Shown: positions 6,193-13,531 of the stretch, piece by piece
Layout: each line of letters opens with the position of its first letter
Numbering within the stretch: the stretch's first letter is position 1
From: CAJWPI01 sp964571215
GTDB taxonomy: Bacteria > Pseudomonadota > Gammaproteobacteria > Magnimaribacterales > Magnimaribacteraceae
Direction of reading: 5' to 3'
NCBI GenBank assembly: GCA_964571215.1
Contig: CAZMZZ010000034.1
Coordinates: forward strand, 1-16,530
DNA length: 16,530 nucleotides
Position numbers and translations under genes: made by a program
The notes under the pieces: generated by a model
What the model was told of the DNA's origin: nothing
What the model saw: only the letters and a program-made list of their open reading frames with translations
Databases searched by the model: none

Positions 6193-8064
6193 ATGGCAAA
6201 GAAAGAAGAAAAAACAAATACAGAAGAAGCAGTTTTAGATAATACTTCCGATATAGAAGAGATCTCGTTTAGCGAAGAAGATCTTGATAATTCGGGTTTG
6301 AGAGACTTATTAGAAAAGGGGAGAGAGAAGGGCTTTCTCACTTATGAAGAAATAAACTTAATGCTCCCTGATGATATCTCTGACCCTGATCAGTTAGAGG
6401 ATACAATTCAAAAACTAATAAATGTTGGGATCGAAGTTCATGAAACTGATGCATTAGCTGGATCAGACGATTCAGCTGCACCAGAAACTGTTTCAGAGAC
6501 AAGAACAACATTAACGTCAGTAGAGGCAGAGGTTGGAAGAACTACAGACCCTGTACGCTTATACATGAGAGAAATGGGCACAGTAGACCTTTTGACTAGA
6601 GAAGGAGAAATAGCAATTGCAAAAAGAATTGAAGAGGGATCTAGAGAGCTGTTATCTGCATGTTGTTTTTATCCTGGAATTGTAGAGAAAATCATAGAGG
6701 ATTATGATGCTGTAATAGCAGAAGATAAGAGATTAACTGAAGTAATCGTAGGGTTTATGGACATAGAAGATGAAATACCTCCTCCTGCAATAATTCAAAA
6801 AAAGTTAAAAGACAAAGGGAAGCAAAACCATAACGATGATGAAGAAGAAGTTTCAGGACCTGATCCAGTAGAAGTTAAGAAGAGATTCAGAGCCCTAAAG
6901 ACTCAGTTTAAAAAAACTGAAAAGGCTTGTTTAAGATCTAGAACTACGAAAATAGCTATAAAGGAGCAAGAAAAACTTGGAGAAATCTTTAAATTTTTCA
7001 AACTTTCTCCTACACAGTTTGAACTAATTAGTTTACCAGCTAGAGAAGCTTTAAGCATTATTAGGGAAGTAGAGAATGAGATGTTGTTTACTTTTGTGAA
7101 AAAAGCAAAAATGCCTAGAAAGGATTTCATAAAAGGATTTGTTGGTAATGAAACAGACCAGGAGTGGGCAAAAAAGACCTCTCGAAAGAAAGAAACATGG
7201 GCAAAGGTCATTAAGAGTGAACTAGAAGAAATCCTTCGCCTTCAAAACAAACTTATAAATCTTGAGAGGATTATTGGGTTAGAGATTTCTTCAATTAAGG
7301 AAATAAATAGAAAGATGTCTATAGGTCAAGCGAAGATTAGAAGGGCAAAGAAAGATATGGTAGAGGCGAATCTAAGGCTCGTAATTTCTATAGCTAAAAA
7401 GTATACAAACAGAGGCTTGCAATTTTTAGACCTTATACAAGAAGGAAATATAGGTTTAATGAAGGCTGTTGATAAGTTTGAGTATAGAAGAGGATATAAA
7501 TTTTCTACCTATGCTACGTGGTGGATCAGGCAGGCAATTACAAGATCAATAGCCGACCAGGCTAGAACAATAAGAATACCTGTACATATGATAGAAACTA
7601 TCAATAAGTTAAACAGGATCTCTAGAAAGATGGTACAAGAGATGGGTAGAGAACCAACCCCTGAAGAGCTGGGAGAACAAATGGATCTTCCTGAAGATAA
7701 AGTTAGAAGGGTTCTAAAGATAGCTAAAGAACCCATTTCAACAGAGACTCCTATAGGAGACGAAGATGACACTACTCTTGGAGATTTCATAAAAGATGAC
7801 ACAATTGACTCTCCAGATGATTCAGCAACAGAAGAGAATCTTAAAGAAGCTACTGATGATATTTTAGGAAGTTTAACTGGAAGGGAAGCTAAGGTTCTTA
7901 GAATGCGTTTTGGGATAGGAATGAATACTGACCACACCCTGGAAGAAGTTGGAAAACAGTTTGATGTTACTAGAGAGAGGATTAGGCAAATAGAAGCAAA
8001 AGCTTTAAGAAAATTAAGACATCCGACCCGATCTTCTCACTTGAAAGGATTTCTAGACGAATAG
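6193..8064 (+). CDS. rpoD: RNA polymerase primary sigma factor RpoD (sigma-70)
   Basis: RpoD is the housekeeping sigma factor that directs RNA polymerase to -10/-35 promoters. The 623-residue product (E. coli 613) contains all expected parts. Region 1.1 is at about 35-85. Region 1.2 starts at TDPVRLYMREMG (118-129). A non-conserved insert of the large proteobacterial type spans about 150-385, with an acidic stretch near 214-220. Region 2 has ANLRLVISIAKKY (392-404), FLDLIQEGNIGLMKAVDKFE (411-430) and YATWWIRQAITRSIADQ (440-456). Region 3 follows to about 545. Region 4 has LTGREAKVLRMRFGIG (561-576) and the -35-binding helix-turn-helix around TLEEVGKQFDVTRERIRQIE (582-601). It follows dnaG after 65 bases, the classic dnaG-rpoD order, and is followed by a tRNA gene after 42 bases. 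Confidence 0.98.
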   Translation: MAKKEEKTNTEEAVLDNTSDIEEISFSEEDLDNSGLRDLLEKGREKGFLTYEEINLMLPDDISDPDQLEDTIQKLINVGIEVHETDALAGSDDSAAPETVSETRTTLTSVEAEVGRTTDPVRLYMREMGTVDLLTREGEIAIAKRIEEGSRELLSACCFYPGIVEKIIEDYDAVIAEDKRLTEVIVGFMDIEDEIPPPAIIQKKLKDKGKQNHNDDEEEVSGPDPVEVKKRFRALKTQFKKTEKACLRSRTTKIAIKEQEKLGEIFKFFKLSPTQFELISLPAREALSIIREVENEMLFTFVKKAKMPRKDFIKGFVGNETDQEWAKKTSRKKETWAKVIKSELEEILRLQNKLINLERIIGLEISSIKEINRKMSIGQAKIRRAKKDMVEANLRLVISIAKKYTNRGLQFLDLIQEGNIGLMKAVDKFEYRRGYKFSTYATWWIRQAITRSIADQARTIRIPVHMIETINKLNRISRKMVQEMGREPTPEELGEQMDLPEDKVRRVLKIAKEPISTETPIGDEDDTTLGDFIKDDTIDSPDDSATEENLKEATDDILGSLTGREAKVLRMRFGIGMNTDHTLEEVGKQFDVTRERIRQIEAKALRKLRHPTRSSHLKGFLDE

Positions 8065-8106
8065 GACTTTAAGGGTAGAATCTTAGGCTAGTAGATTTTA
8101 ATCATA

Positions 8107-8183
8107 GGGCCCTTAGCTCAGTTGGTTAGAGCAGTGGACTCATAATCCATTGGTCCCAGGTTCGAGTCCTGGAGGGCCCACCA
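8107..8183 (+). tRNA. tRNA with CAT anticodon, probably tRNA-Ile2 (lysidine type)
   Basis: The cloverleaf folds fully. The acceptor stem is GGGCCCT (8107-8113) with AGGGCCC (8173-8179). The D stem is GCTC (8116-8119) with GAGC (8129-8132). The anticodon stem is GTGGA/TCCAT with loop CTCATAA, placing the CAT anticodon at 8141-8143. The T arm is CCAGG-TTCGAGT-CCTGG, followed by discriminator A8180 and an encoded CCA. The G1-C72 pair rules out the initiator tRNA. The C4-G69 and C5-G68 pairs, and general likeness to E. coli ileX, favour tRNA-Ile2, whose C34 is changed to lysidine by TilS to read AUA; elongator tRNA-Met normally has U4-A69 and A5-U68. In E. coli, ileX also lies close to rpoD, as I recall. 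tRNA-Met remains possible. Confidence 0.95.
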
Positions 8184-8192
8184 TTTAGGTTT

Positions 8193-9101
8193 ATGCAATA
8201 TATTTTTTCTACCTTTTTTCTATCAGCCGCATTGTGGCTTGATCATGCAGCATTAGCGCTCATTTTAGGAGTTGTATTTTCATTGTTATTCAATCCTTCT
8301 CAGGATTTTATAACCAAAAGAATAGGATCAATTCTTCTGCAAATTGGTATTGTAATTTTAGGTGGTAGTATAAGTATTAGTTCTGTAGTAGAGACTACTT
8401 CTCATTATTTCATCTGGATATCTTTATTTGTATTAGTAACCTTTTTATTGGGAATCTATTTAGGAAAGCTTTTTGGGGTAAATAATAAGGTAAGTTATTT
8501 ATTAGCTTCAGGGACTGCTATTTGTGGAGGAACTGCCATGGCAGCTATTGCTCCTATATTAAAAGTAAAATCTGAAGATCTTACCTTAGTAATGACTATA
8601 GTTTTTCTTCTAAACGCTCTAGCAGTAATTATTTTCCCGCTTATAGGAATTTATCTAGGACTAACAGAAACACAATTTGGAGGTTGGTCAGCACTAGCTA
8701 TTCATGATACAGCATCAGTATTGGGATCGGCCTCAATATTAGGGGAAAAAGCTTTAGAAGTTGCTGCAACCCTAAAGCTTGGAAGAACATTATGGATAGT
8801 ACCTCTGGTGATCTTTTCTGCATGGTATTTTAAGGAAAAAAGAATTAATTCTGGATTACCTCTTTTTGTAGTTTTTTTTGGATGTGCAGTTTTACTAAAT
8901 TACTTTCTTTCTCCTTCTGAGGGGATATCTAATTTTCTTAAGTATTCTACCAAGCTATTTTTGTTATCAGGTTTATTCTGTATAGGAACCCAAAGCAGCA
9001 GATTAATACTAAAGAATATCTTTTCAAAACCCCTGTTCCTGTCTTTAACACTTTGGGGATTAGTTATTCCTGCTTCTTTATTAGTTATAACTTCTATTTG
9101 A
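8193..9101 (+). CDS. YeiH/UPF0324 family membrane protein, putative anion (sulfate) exporter
   Basis: This 302-residue inner-membrane protein has about ten hydrophobic segments and belongs to the YeiH family (PF03601), often labelled a putative sulfate exporter although the substrate is poorly established. Family hallmarks are LALILGVVFSLL (21-32), GIVILGGSISI (52-62), ASGTAICGGTAMAAIAP (105-121), a LAIHDTASVLG segment (168-178) and EVAATLKLGRTLWIVPLV (189-206). The family commonly has 320-350 residues, so the N-terminus is slightly short. The ATG lies nine bases after the tRNA CCA, with AGG at 8187-8189 only three bases from the start, so ribosome binding looks weak. It is probably cotranscribed with the tRNA. 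Its stop faces the convergent glycosyltransferase stop, 53 bases away. Confidence 0.85.
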   Translation: MQYIFSTFFLSAALWLDHAALALILGVVFSLLFNPSQDFITKRIGSILLQIGIVILGGSISISSVVETTSHYFIWISLFVLVTFLLGIYLGKLFGVNNKVSYLLASGTAICGGTAMAAIAPILKVKSEDLTLVMTIVFLLNALAVIIFPLIGIYLGLTETQFGGWSALAIHDTASVLGSASILGEKALEVAATLKLGRTLWIVPLVIFSAWYFKEKRINSGLPLFVVFFGCAVLLNYFLSPSEGISNFLKYSTKLFLLSGLFCIGTQSSRLILKNIFSKPLFLSLTLWGLVIPASLLVITSI

Positions 9102-9154
9102 AATAAAATATTATTAAGGATAGGTAAGTTTAATATCAACCTAAGCTATTTATA

Positions 9155-10099
9155 TCAGGGTAAATTTTTTTTCTTATTAAAATAATATCTGGTATCTCCT
9201 AAGAGAAGATGAAAGATTTGTTTATCAAAAATTGCAATTGTGAAAGAAAGAAATATCCATAGGGCCCGAGGGAATCTCTTGTTTATTCTAGCTTTATTGA
9301 AGGCATTATATGACTTATAAATAAAGACTTTAAATAAATTTGGTTGTTTAAAGCTATTCAGTTGATTTAAGGTTTTTTTTCTCTCTTTTCCATATTTAAT
9401 TCTTTCAAAGTGTAATTTTTGTGCTAGTCCGCCATATCTCATTTGATTGTAAGTTTTTTCTGGAGTTGATTGATTAATCATCCTGTATCTAAGCAAAATT
9501 TCTGGAATGTTGTACACCTTGTAGCCTTTATCTATCACTCTTAATAAGTAGTCATAGTCTTGAGAATATAAAAGCTGATTTCTATAACCGCCTATTGACT
9601 CATGAATTTCTTTTCTAAGACAGTAAGTGGGATGTACTACATTACATGAGTAATTTATTGTCTCTAATATTTGGTTATGTTCACTTGGCATTATCCTATT
9701 TCCTACATAGTTATTTTTTTCGTCGATAATTTCTATAGAAGTACCACATAAACTAATCTCAGGCTGTTTGGCCATCAATTGAATTTGTTTTTCAAATCTT
9801 GTAGACAAGGCTATGTCATCGCTATCCATTCTGCAGATCAACTGAGCTTTCGAAATTGAGACTCCATAGTTCAGGGCAGAAGGGAGGCCTTGGTGATCTA
9901 ATTTATGCAAAAGAATTCTTTTATCTTCATATGACTGTATGATATCAATTGAGTTGTCTTCAGAGCCATCATCTAAAATAATAAATTCAAAATCACTGTA
10001 AGTTTGATTCAAAATACTTTCGATAGATGTGTGTAAGAATTCTTCACCATTGTACACTGACATTACAACGCTTAACTTAGGTGTATATTCTTTTTCCAT
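9155..10099 (-). CDS. Family 2 glycosyltransferase
   Basis: The 314-residue product is a GT-A fold, GT2-family glycosyltransferase, likely acting at the cytoplasmic face of the membrane on a surface glycan precursor. It opens with KLSVVMSVYNGEEFL (8-22), followed by IESILNQTY (26-34) and the nucleotide-binding LDDGSEDNS (42-50). The metal-binding DxD sits in RMDSDD (90-95; D92, D94). HPTYCLRKE (156-164) and SQDYDYLLR (179-187) correspond to the acceptor-side region with the candidate catalytic acid. The C-terminal 100 residues are basic and end in a hydrophobic stretch (about 279-291) that could bind the membrane. It runs opposite to the rfbF cluster and shares a 193-base divergent spacer with rfbF. 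Donor and acceptor cannot be read from the sequence. Confidence 0.9.
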   Translation of the reverse strand: MEKEYTPKLSVVMSVYNGEEFLHTSIESILNQTYSDFEFIILDDGSEDNSIDIIQSYEDKRILLHKLDHQGLPSALNYGVSISKAQLICRMDSDDIALSTRFEKQIQLMAKQPEISLCGTSIEIIDEKNNYVGNRIMPSEHNQILETINYSCNVVHPTYCLRKEIHESIGGYRNQLLYSQDYDYLLRVIDKGYKVYNIPEILLRYRMINQSTPEKTYNQMRYGGLAQKLHFERIKYGKERKKTLNQLNSFKQPNLFKVFIYKSYNAFNKARINKRFPRALWIFLSFTIAIFDKQIFHLLLGDTRYYFNKKKNLP

Positions 10100-10203
10100 A
10101 GTCTTTGCTCTGAATAGGTTTAAATAACTAAATCAAAGGTAGGTTTAACTCATTTACAATAAAGAACATAAATAATTATTTCTTGTTATTGGATCACATT
10201 TTA

Positions 10204-10218
10204 TTCCTTTTAAAGGAA
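10204..10218. repeat. Perfect 7-bp palindrome in the divergent glycosyltransferase/rfbF spacer
   Basis: TTCCTTT (10204-10210) and AAAGGAA (10212-10218) are perfect inverted arms around a single base. The site is 74 bases before rfbF, in the 193-base spacer between divergent genes. The compact dyad looks like an operator rather than a terminator, as no T-run follows and a one-base loop cannot fold. I found no convincing -35/-10 pair in this spacer on either strand. Confidence 0.4.
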
Positions 10219-10292
10219 AATATGGGAGAATATCAAAAAACTAGAAGGAATAAGCATTAAAACTTGAACTTTAATCCAGAGGACAATAGAAA

Positions 10293-11063
10293 ATGAAAGC
10301 TGTGATTCTTGCAGGGGGTTATGGTACTCGCATTTCAGAAGAAACTGACTTAAGACCTAAACCAATGATAGAAATTGGAGGGATGCCGATTTTATGGCAC
10401 ATTATGAAAATCTATTCTTTGTATGGAATAAATGAATTTGTTATTTGTTGTGGGTATAAAGGCTATCTAATAAAAGAGTATTTTTCTAACTATTTTCTTC
10501 ATAGATCTGACGTAACTTTTGATCTTAAGGAGAACAATATGGAAGTTCATGAGAAATTTTCTGAACCTTGGAAAGTAACACTTGTAGATACTGGACAAGA
10601 CACTATGACAGGCGGGAGATTAAAGAAGGTCTCAAAGTATCTAGAAAAAGAAGATTTTTTTTGTATGACATATGGGGATGGGCTCACAGATATAAATGTC
10701 TCTGATTTAATTGCTTTTCATAAAGCTCATGGACTAGAAGCTACATTAACTTCAACCAATCCTCCAAGTAGATTTGGATTAGTAGAGACTGAAGAAGGAT
10801 TAGTTAAGTCTTTTAAAGAAAAACCTAAAGAAGATTCAGGAAAGATTAATGGAGGTTTTTTTATTCTGTCTCCCAAAGTGTTAACCTTACTTGATGGGGA
10901 TGAATCAGTTTGGGAAAAAGAGCCTTTAGAAAAATTAGCTTCTAAAGGACAATTAGCTGCTTTTGAGCATGAAGGATTTTGGCAGCCTATGGATACTTTA
11001 CGAGATAAGATTTACTTAGAATCACTTTGGGAGTCTGGCAAGGCACCCTGGAAGAAGTGGTAA
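10293..11063 (+). CDS. rfbF: Glucose-1-phosphate cytidylyltransferase RfbF
   Basis: RfbF couples CTP with glucose 1-phosphate to give CDP-glucose and pyrophosphate, the first step of the CDP-deoxysugar pathway. At 256 residues it equals the usual family length (about 257). The nucleotidyltransferase signature MKAVILAGGYGTRISEET spans 1-18, with basic residues in RPKPMIEIGG (21-30). Further family stretches are VICCGYKG (50-57), TGQDTMTGGRLKK (104-116), FCMTYGDGLTDI (122-133; metal-binding D128), GLVETEEGLVKSFKEKP (162-178) and INGGFFILSP (184-193). The C-terminus FWQPMDTLRDK fits the family. GAGG lies about ten bases before the ATG, a usable ribosome binding site. It heads the plus-strand sugar operon and rfbG follows after 51 bases. 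Confidence 0.96.
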   Translation: MKAVILAGGYGTRISEETDLRPKPMIEIGGMPILWHIMKIYSLYGINEFVICCGYKGYLIKEYFSNYFLHRSDVTFDLKENNMEVHEKFSEPWKVTLVDTGQDTMTGGRLKKVSKYLEKEDFFCMTYGDGLTDINVSDLIAFHKAHGLEATLTSTNPPSRFGLVETEEGLVKSFKEKPKEDSGKINGGFFILSPKVLTLLDGDESVWEKEPLEKLASKGQLAAFEHEGFWQPMDTLRDKIYLESLWESGKAPWKKW

Positions 11064-11114
11064 ATTTAGTTATAAACTTAGGTCTAATTATATTTCTAAA
11101 ATACTTCCTCATTT

Positions 11115-12185
11115 ATGCCGATAGATCACTCCTTTTGGAAAAATAAAAAAGTTCTCCTAACTGGCCATACTGGGTTTAAGGGAGGATGGTTGCTTGTGCT
11201 TTTAGAGACTCTGGGTGCTGAAGTTTTGGGAGTATCACTTCAAGCAGAAAGAAAAAGCTTTTTTAACCAAGTAGGACTAAATAAGTTAAATCAAGGAATA
11301 GTAGAGGATATTAGAAACTTCGAAAAGATGCTCGAGATAGAAAACAAATATCAGCCTGATATCTTAATTCACTTAGCTGCTCAACCTTTAGTTCTAGAAT
11401 CATATAAGGATCCTATTACAACTTTCTCAACAAACATCATGGGAACAGTAAACATACTTGAACTAATAAGACTTAGTTCTTCTGTTAGGAGCGGAGTGAT
11501 AATAACAACTGATAAATGTTATGAAAATAGGAATCTTTATAGGGGGTATAGAGAAGAGGATCGAATGGGCGGTCATGACCCTTATAGTAGCAGTAAAGGT
11601 AGTGCTGAGCTGGTAATAAGTTCTTATCAAAGATCTTTTTTTACAAAAGAGCACTTTAAAAAAGGTTCTGCTGGTGTAGGTTCAGTGAGAGCTGGAAATG
11701 TAATAGGTGGAGGAGATTGGGGGCAAGATAGATTGATTCCAGATCTTTTAACATCAGTAGAAACAAAAAAAGAAGTTAAATTAAGGAATCCTATGGCTAC
11801 AAGGCCTTGGCAACATGTTTTAGAACCGCTTTATGGATACCTTTTGGTTGCCGAAAAGTTGTTTAATCAAGGTCCATCTGAGTCTGATTGTTGGAACTTT
11901 GGTCCCTATACTAAAGATGTTAAGACAGTTGCTTCAGTGGCAGATATGTTTTGTAAGGCTTGGGGAGAAGAATTGTCTTGGTCAAAAGATAGTAATCCTG
12001 TTTATCATGAAGCAAGAAATCTCTCTCTTGATATTACTAAAGCCAAAAGAACTCTTGGGTGGAAGCCCAGATGGCCACTTTCAAAAGCAATTGACAAAAT
12101 TGTTGAATGGCACAAAGCTCATCTTGAAGGTAAGGATTGTTTAGCTTTAACAAGAAAGCAAATAGAAGAATTTTTAAACCAATAA
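11115..12185 (+). CDS. rfbG: CDP-glucose 4,6-dehydratase RfbG
   Basis: RfbG converts CDP-glucose to CDP-4-keto-6-deoxyglucose using tightly bound NAD, as an extended short-chain dehydrogenase. The 356-residue product matches RfbG from enteric bacteria from end to end. The NAD-binding TGHTGFKGGW is at 16-25, D65 lies in VEDIRNFE, and HLAAQPLV is at 86-93. The active site is ITTDKCYENR (130-139; T132, D133, K134) with the YxxxK pair Y157 and K161 in DPYSSSKG. RAGNVIGGGDWGQDRLIPD and RPWQHVLEPL are typical of the family. No clear Shine-Dalgarno sequence precedes the ATG. Its product would feed either RfbH (3-dehydration) or, as the gene order here suggests, the C-methyltransferase that follows after 116 bases. 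Confidence 0.96.
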   Translation: MPIDHSFWKNKKVLLTGHTGFKGGWLLVLLETLGAEVLGVSLQAERKSFFNQVGLNKLNQGIVEDIRNFEKMLEIENKYQPDILIHLAAQPLVLESYKDPITTFSTNIMGTVNILELIRLSSSVRSGVIITTDKCYENRNLYRGYREEDRMGGHDPYSSSKGSAELVISSYQRSFFTKEHFKKGSAGVGSVRAGNVIGGGDWGQDRLIPDLLTSVETKKEVKLRNPMATRPWQHVLEPLYGYLLVAEKLFNQGPSESDCWNFGPYTKDVKTVASVADMFCKAWGEELSWSKDSNPVYHEARNLSLDITKAKRTLGWKPRWPLSKAIDKIVEWHKAHLEGKDCLALTRKQIEEFLNQ

Positions 12186-12301
12186 ATATTTTGCTTGGAA
12201 AGAAAAAACAAATTTATGCAGATAAGTTGTATCATGAAAAAGCAAAAGTGCTTATGATTTTTTAAATAAAATGGTTAGAATATAAGACTTTTCTGATATC
12301 C

Positions 12302-13531
12302 GTGGACACACAAGACCTAAAAAAAATAATAAAATGTGAAGTTTGTGGTTCAAAGGATCTAGATGAAGTTTTAGATCTAGGGCTTCACCCAATGTGTGAT
12401 GATTTAGTCCAAGAAGATCATAAGAGGGAATGTAGAGAGTATCCTATAGAAATTCTGTTCTGCACAAAGTGTTGTACTGCACATCAGAAATTCCAAATCC
12501 CCAAAAAAAAACTTTTTCCTTCCACTTATCATTACAGATCAAGATTTACTAATGATGTGCTTAATGGTATGAAAGATCTGGTGCAACAGATATCTAACAA
12601 GTATGGTGGATTAAGCAATAAATTGGTATTAGATATTGGTTGTAACGACGGTAGTCTGTTAGATTTTTTTAAATCTAAAGGTGCTATAACTTTAGGCATA
12701 GAACCTACTGATTCTGTTTATGATGCACAAGTAAACCATACTGCCTACAAGGAATATTTGTCATCCAAAATTTCTAAATTGATAGTAAAAGACAAGGGAC
12801 ATCCATCAGTAATTACTTTTACCAATGTTTTTGCACACATAGATAACTTGGAAGAAGTGCTAACTTGTTTAGATATTTTAATGGACCATAACACTATTTT
12901 AGTAATAGAAAACCACTATTTAGGGAGTGTCTTGAGTAAGAATCAATTTGATACCTTTTACCACGAACATCCTAGGACTTATAGTTTTTACTCTTTCCTT
13001 GAAATAGCAAGATCTCTTAATATGAATTTGCATGATGTAGAGTTTCCTAAAAGATATGGAGGGAATATTAGAGTGTTTATTGGAAGAAAATTAAGCCCTC
13101 TTCAAAAAGAAAAAAGCCAGCAACTTCAAAAGTTAGAAGATAACTTTCATTCTGAGCTGAAGGGAATGTCTTCCAAGATTCGTCTTTGGAAGAAGAACAA
13201 AAATAAAATATTACTTTCTTTAAAAGACCGATTTGGACCTTTAAATGCCAAGGCCTTTCCAGGACGCGCAGCAATACTGGTTAAACTGCTTGGACTTGAT
13301 GAAACAATTATAAAAAAAGTGTATGAAAAACCTAATTCTCATAAAATAGGACATTATGTACCAGGCACTAGGATTCCCATTAGTTCAGATGATGAGTTTC
13401 CAGAAGCAGATAAAGATAAGCCAATAATTAATTTTGCTTGGCATCTAGATGAAGAGATACAAAATTATTTAAAACTATCTGGGCACAAGGGCGATATTAT
13501 AAGCTTACTTTCTGAAAGTGATTTCGAATAA
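12302..13531 (+). CDS. Three-domain SAM-dependent sugar C-methyltransferase (TylC3/NovU/KijD1 type)
   Basis: The 409-residue product has the layout of nucleotide-sugar C-methyltransferases. An N-terminal zinc domain carries CEVC (12-15) and CTKC (54-57). A central Rossmann domain has the SAM motif LDIGCNDGSLL (110-120), TNVFAHIDN (174-182) and YHEHPRTYSF (220-229); its H223 may match the catalytic His known in KijD1. A C-terminal domain with PGRAA and KIGHYVPGTRIPIS follows. Relatives add a methyl group to a carbon next to the keto group of NDP-4-keto-deoxysugars. Coming just after rfbFG, the likely substrate is CDP-4-keto-6-deoxyglucose, with methylation at C3 or C5. The start is GTG; it keeps the CxxC, and no other start exists upstream before a stop. 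Its end overlaps the next gene by 14 bases. Family is firm; substrate and carbon are inferred. Confidence 0.88.
   Translation: MDTQDLKKIIKCEVCGSKDLDEVLDLGLHPMCDDLVQEDHKRECREYPIEILFCTKCCTAHQKFQIPKKKLFPSTYHYRSRFTNDVLNGMKDLVQQISNKYGGLSNKLVLDIGCNDGSLLDFFKSKGAITLGIEPTDSVYDAQVNHTAYKEYLSSKISKLIVKDKGHPSVITFTNVFAHIDNLEEVLTCLDILMDHNTILVIENHYLGSVLSKNQFDTFYHEHPRTYSFYSFLEIARSLNMNLHDVEFPKRYGGNIRVFIGRKLSPLQKEKSQQLQKLEDNFHSELKGMSSKIRLWKKNKNKILLSLKDRFGPLNAKAFPGRAAILVKLLGLDETIIKKVYEKPNSHKIGHYVPGTRIPISSDDEFPEADKDKPIINFAWHLDEEIQNYLKLSGHKGDIISLLSESDFE

Noticed and set aside
8065..8106. Terminator or separate promoter between rpoD and the tRNA
   Set aside because: No stem with T-run and no convincing -35/-10 pair; cotranscription with rpoD is just as likely.
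9102..9154. Possible bidirectional terminator between the convergent YeiH and glycosyltransferase genes (TAGGT...ACCTA)
   Set aside because: Only a 5-bp stem with a 13-base AT-rich loop and no adjoining T-run; too weak to call.
9257..9270. Ten-base match (CATAGGGCCC) between the tRNA 5' end region and the minus-strand glycosyltransferase gene, as a possible attachment repeat
   Set aside because: It matches the tRNA 5' end rather than the 3' end usual for integration, it is short, it lies inside an intact gene, and no integrase is present.
12216..12257. Thirteen-codon reading frame between rfbG and the methyltransferase gene
   Set aside because: No ribosome binding site, no recognisable leader-peptide pattern and no terminator or antiterminator behind it; such frames arise by chance in AT-rich spacers.
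12503..12511. A9 tract in the methyltransferase gene as a programmed slippage site
   Set aside because: A8 runs occur also in dnaG and at the start of the same gene; in this AT-rich sequence such runs are expected, and no alternative frame of note follows.
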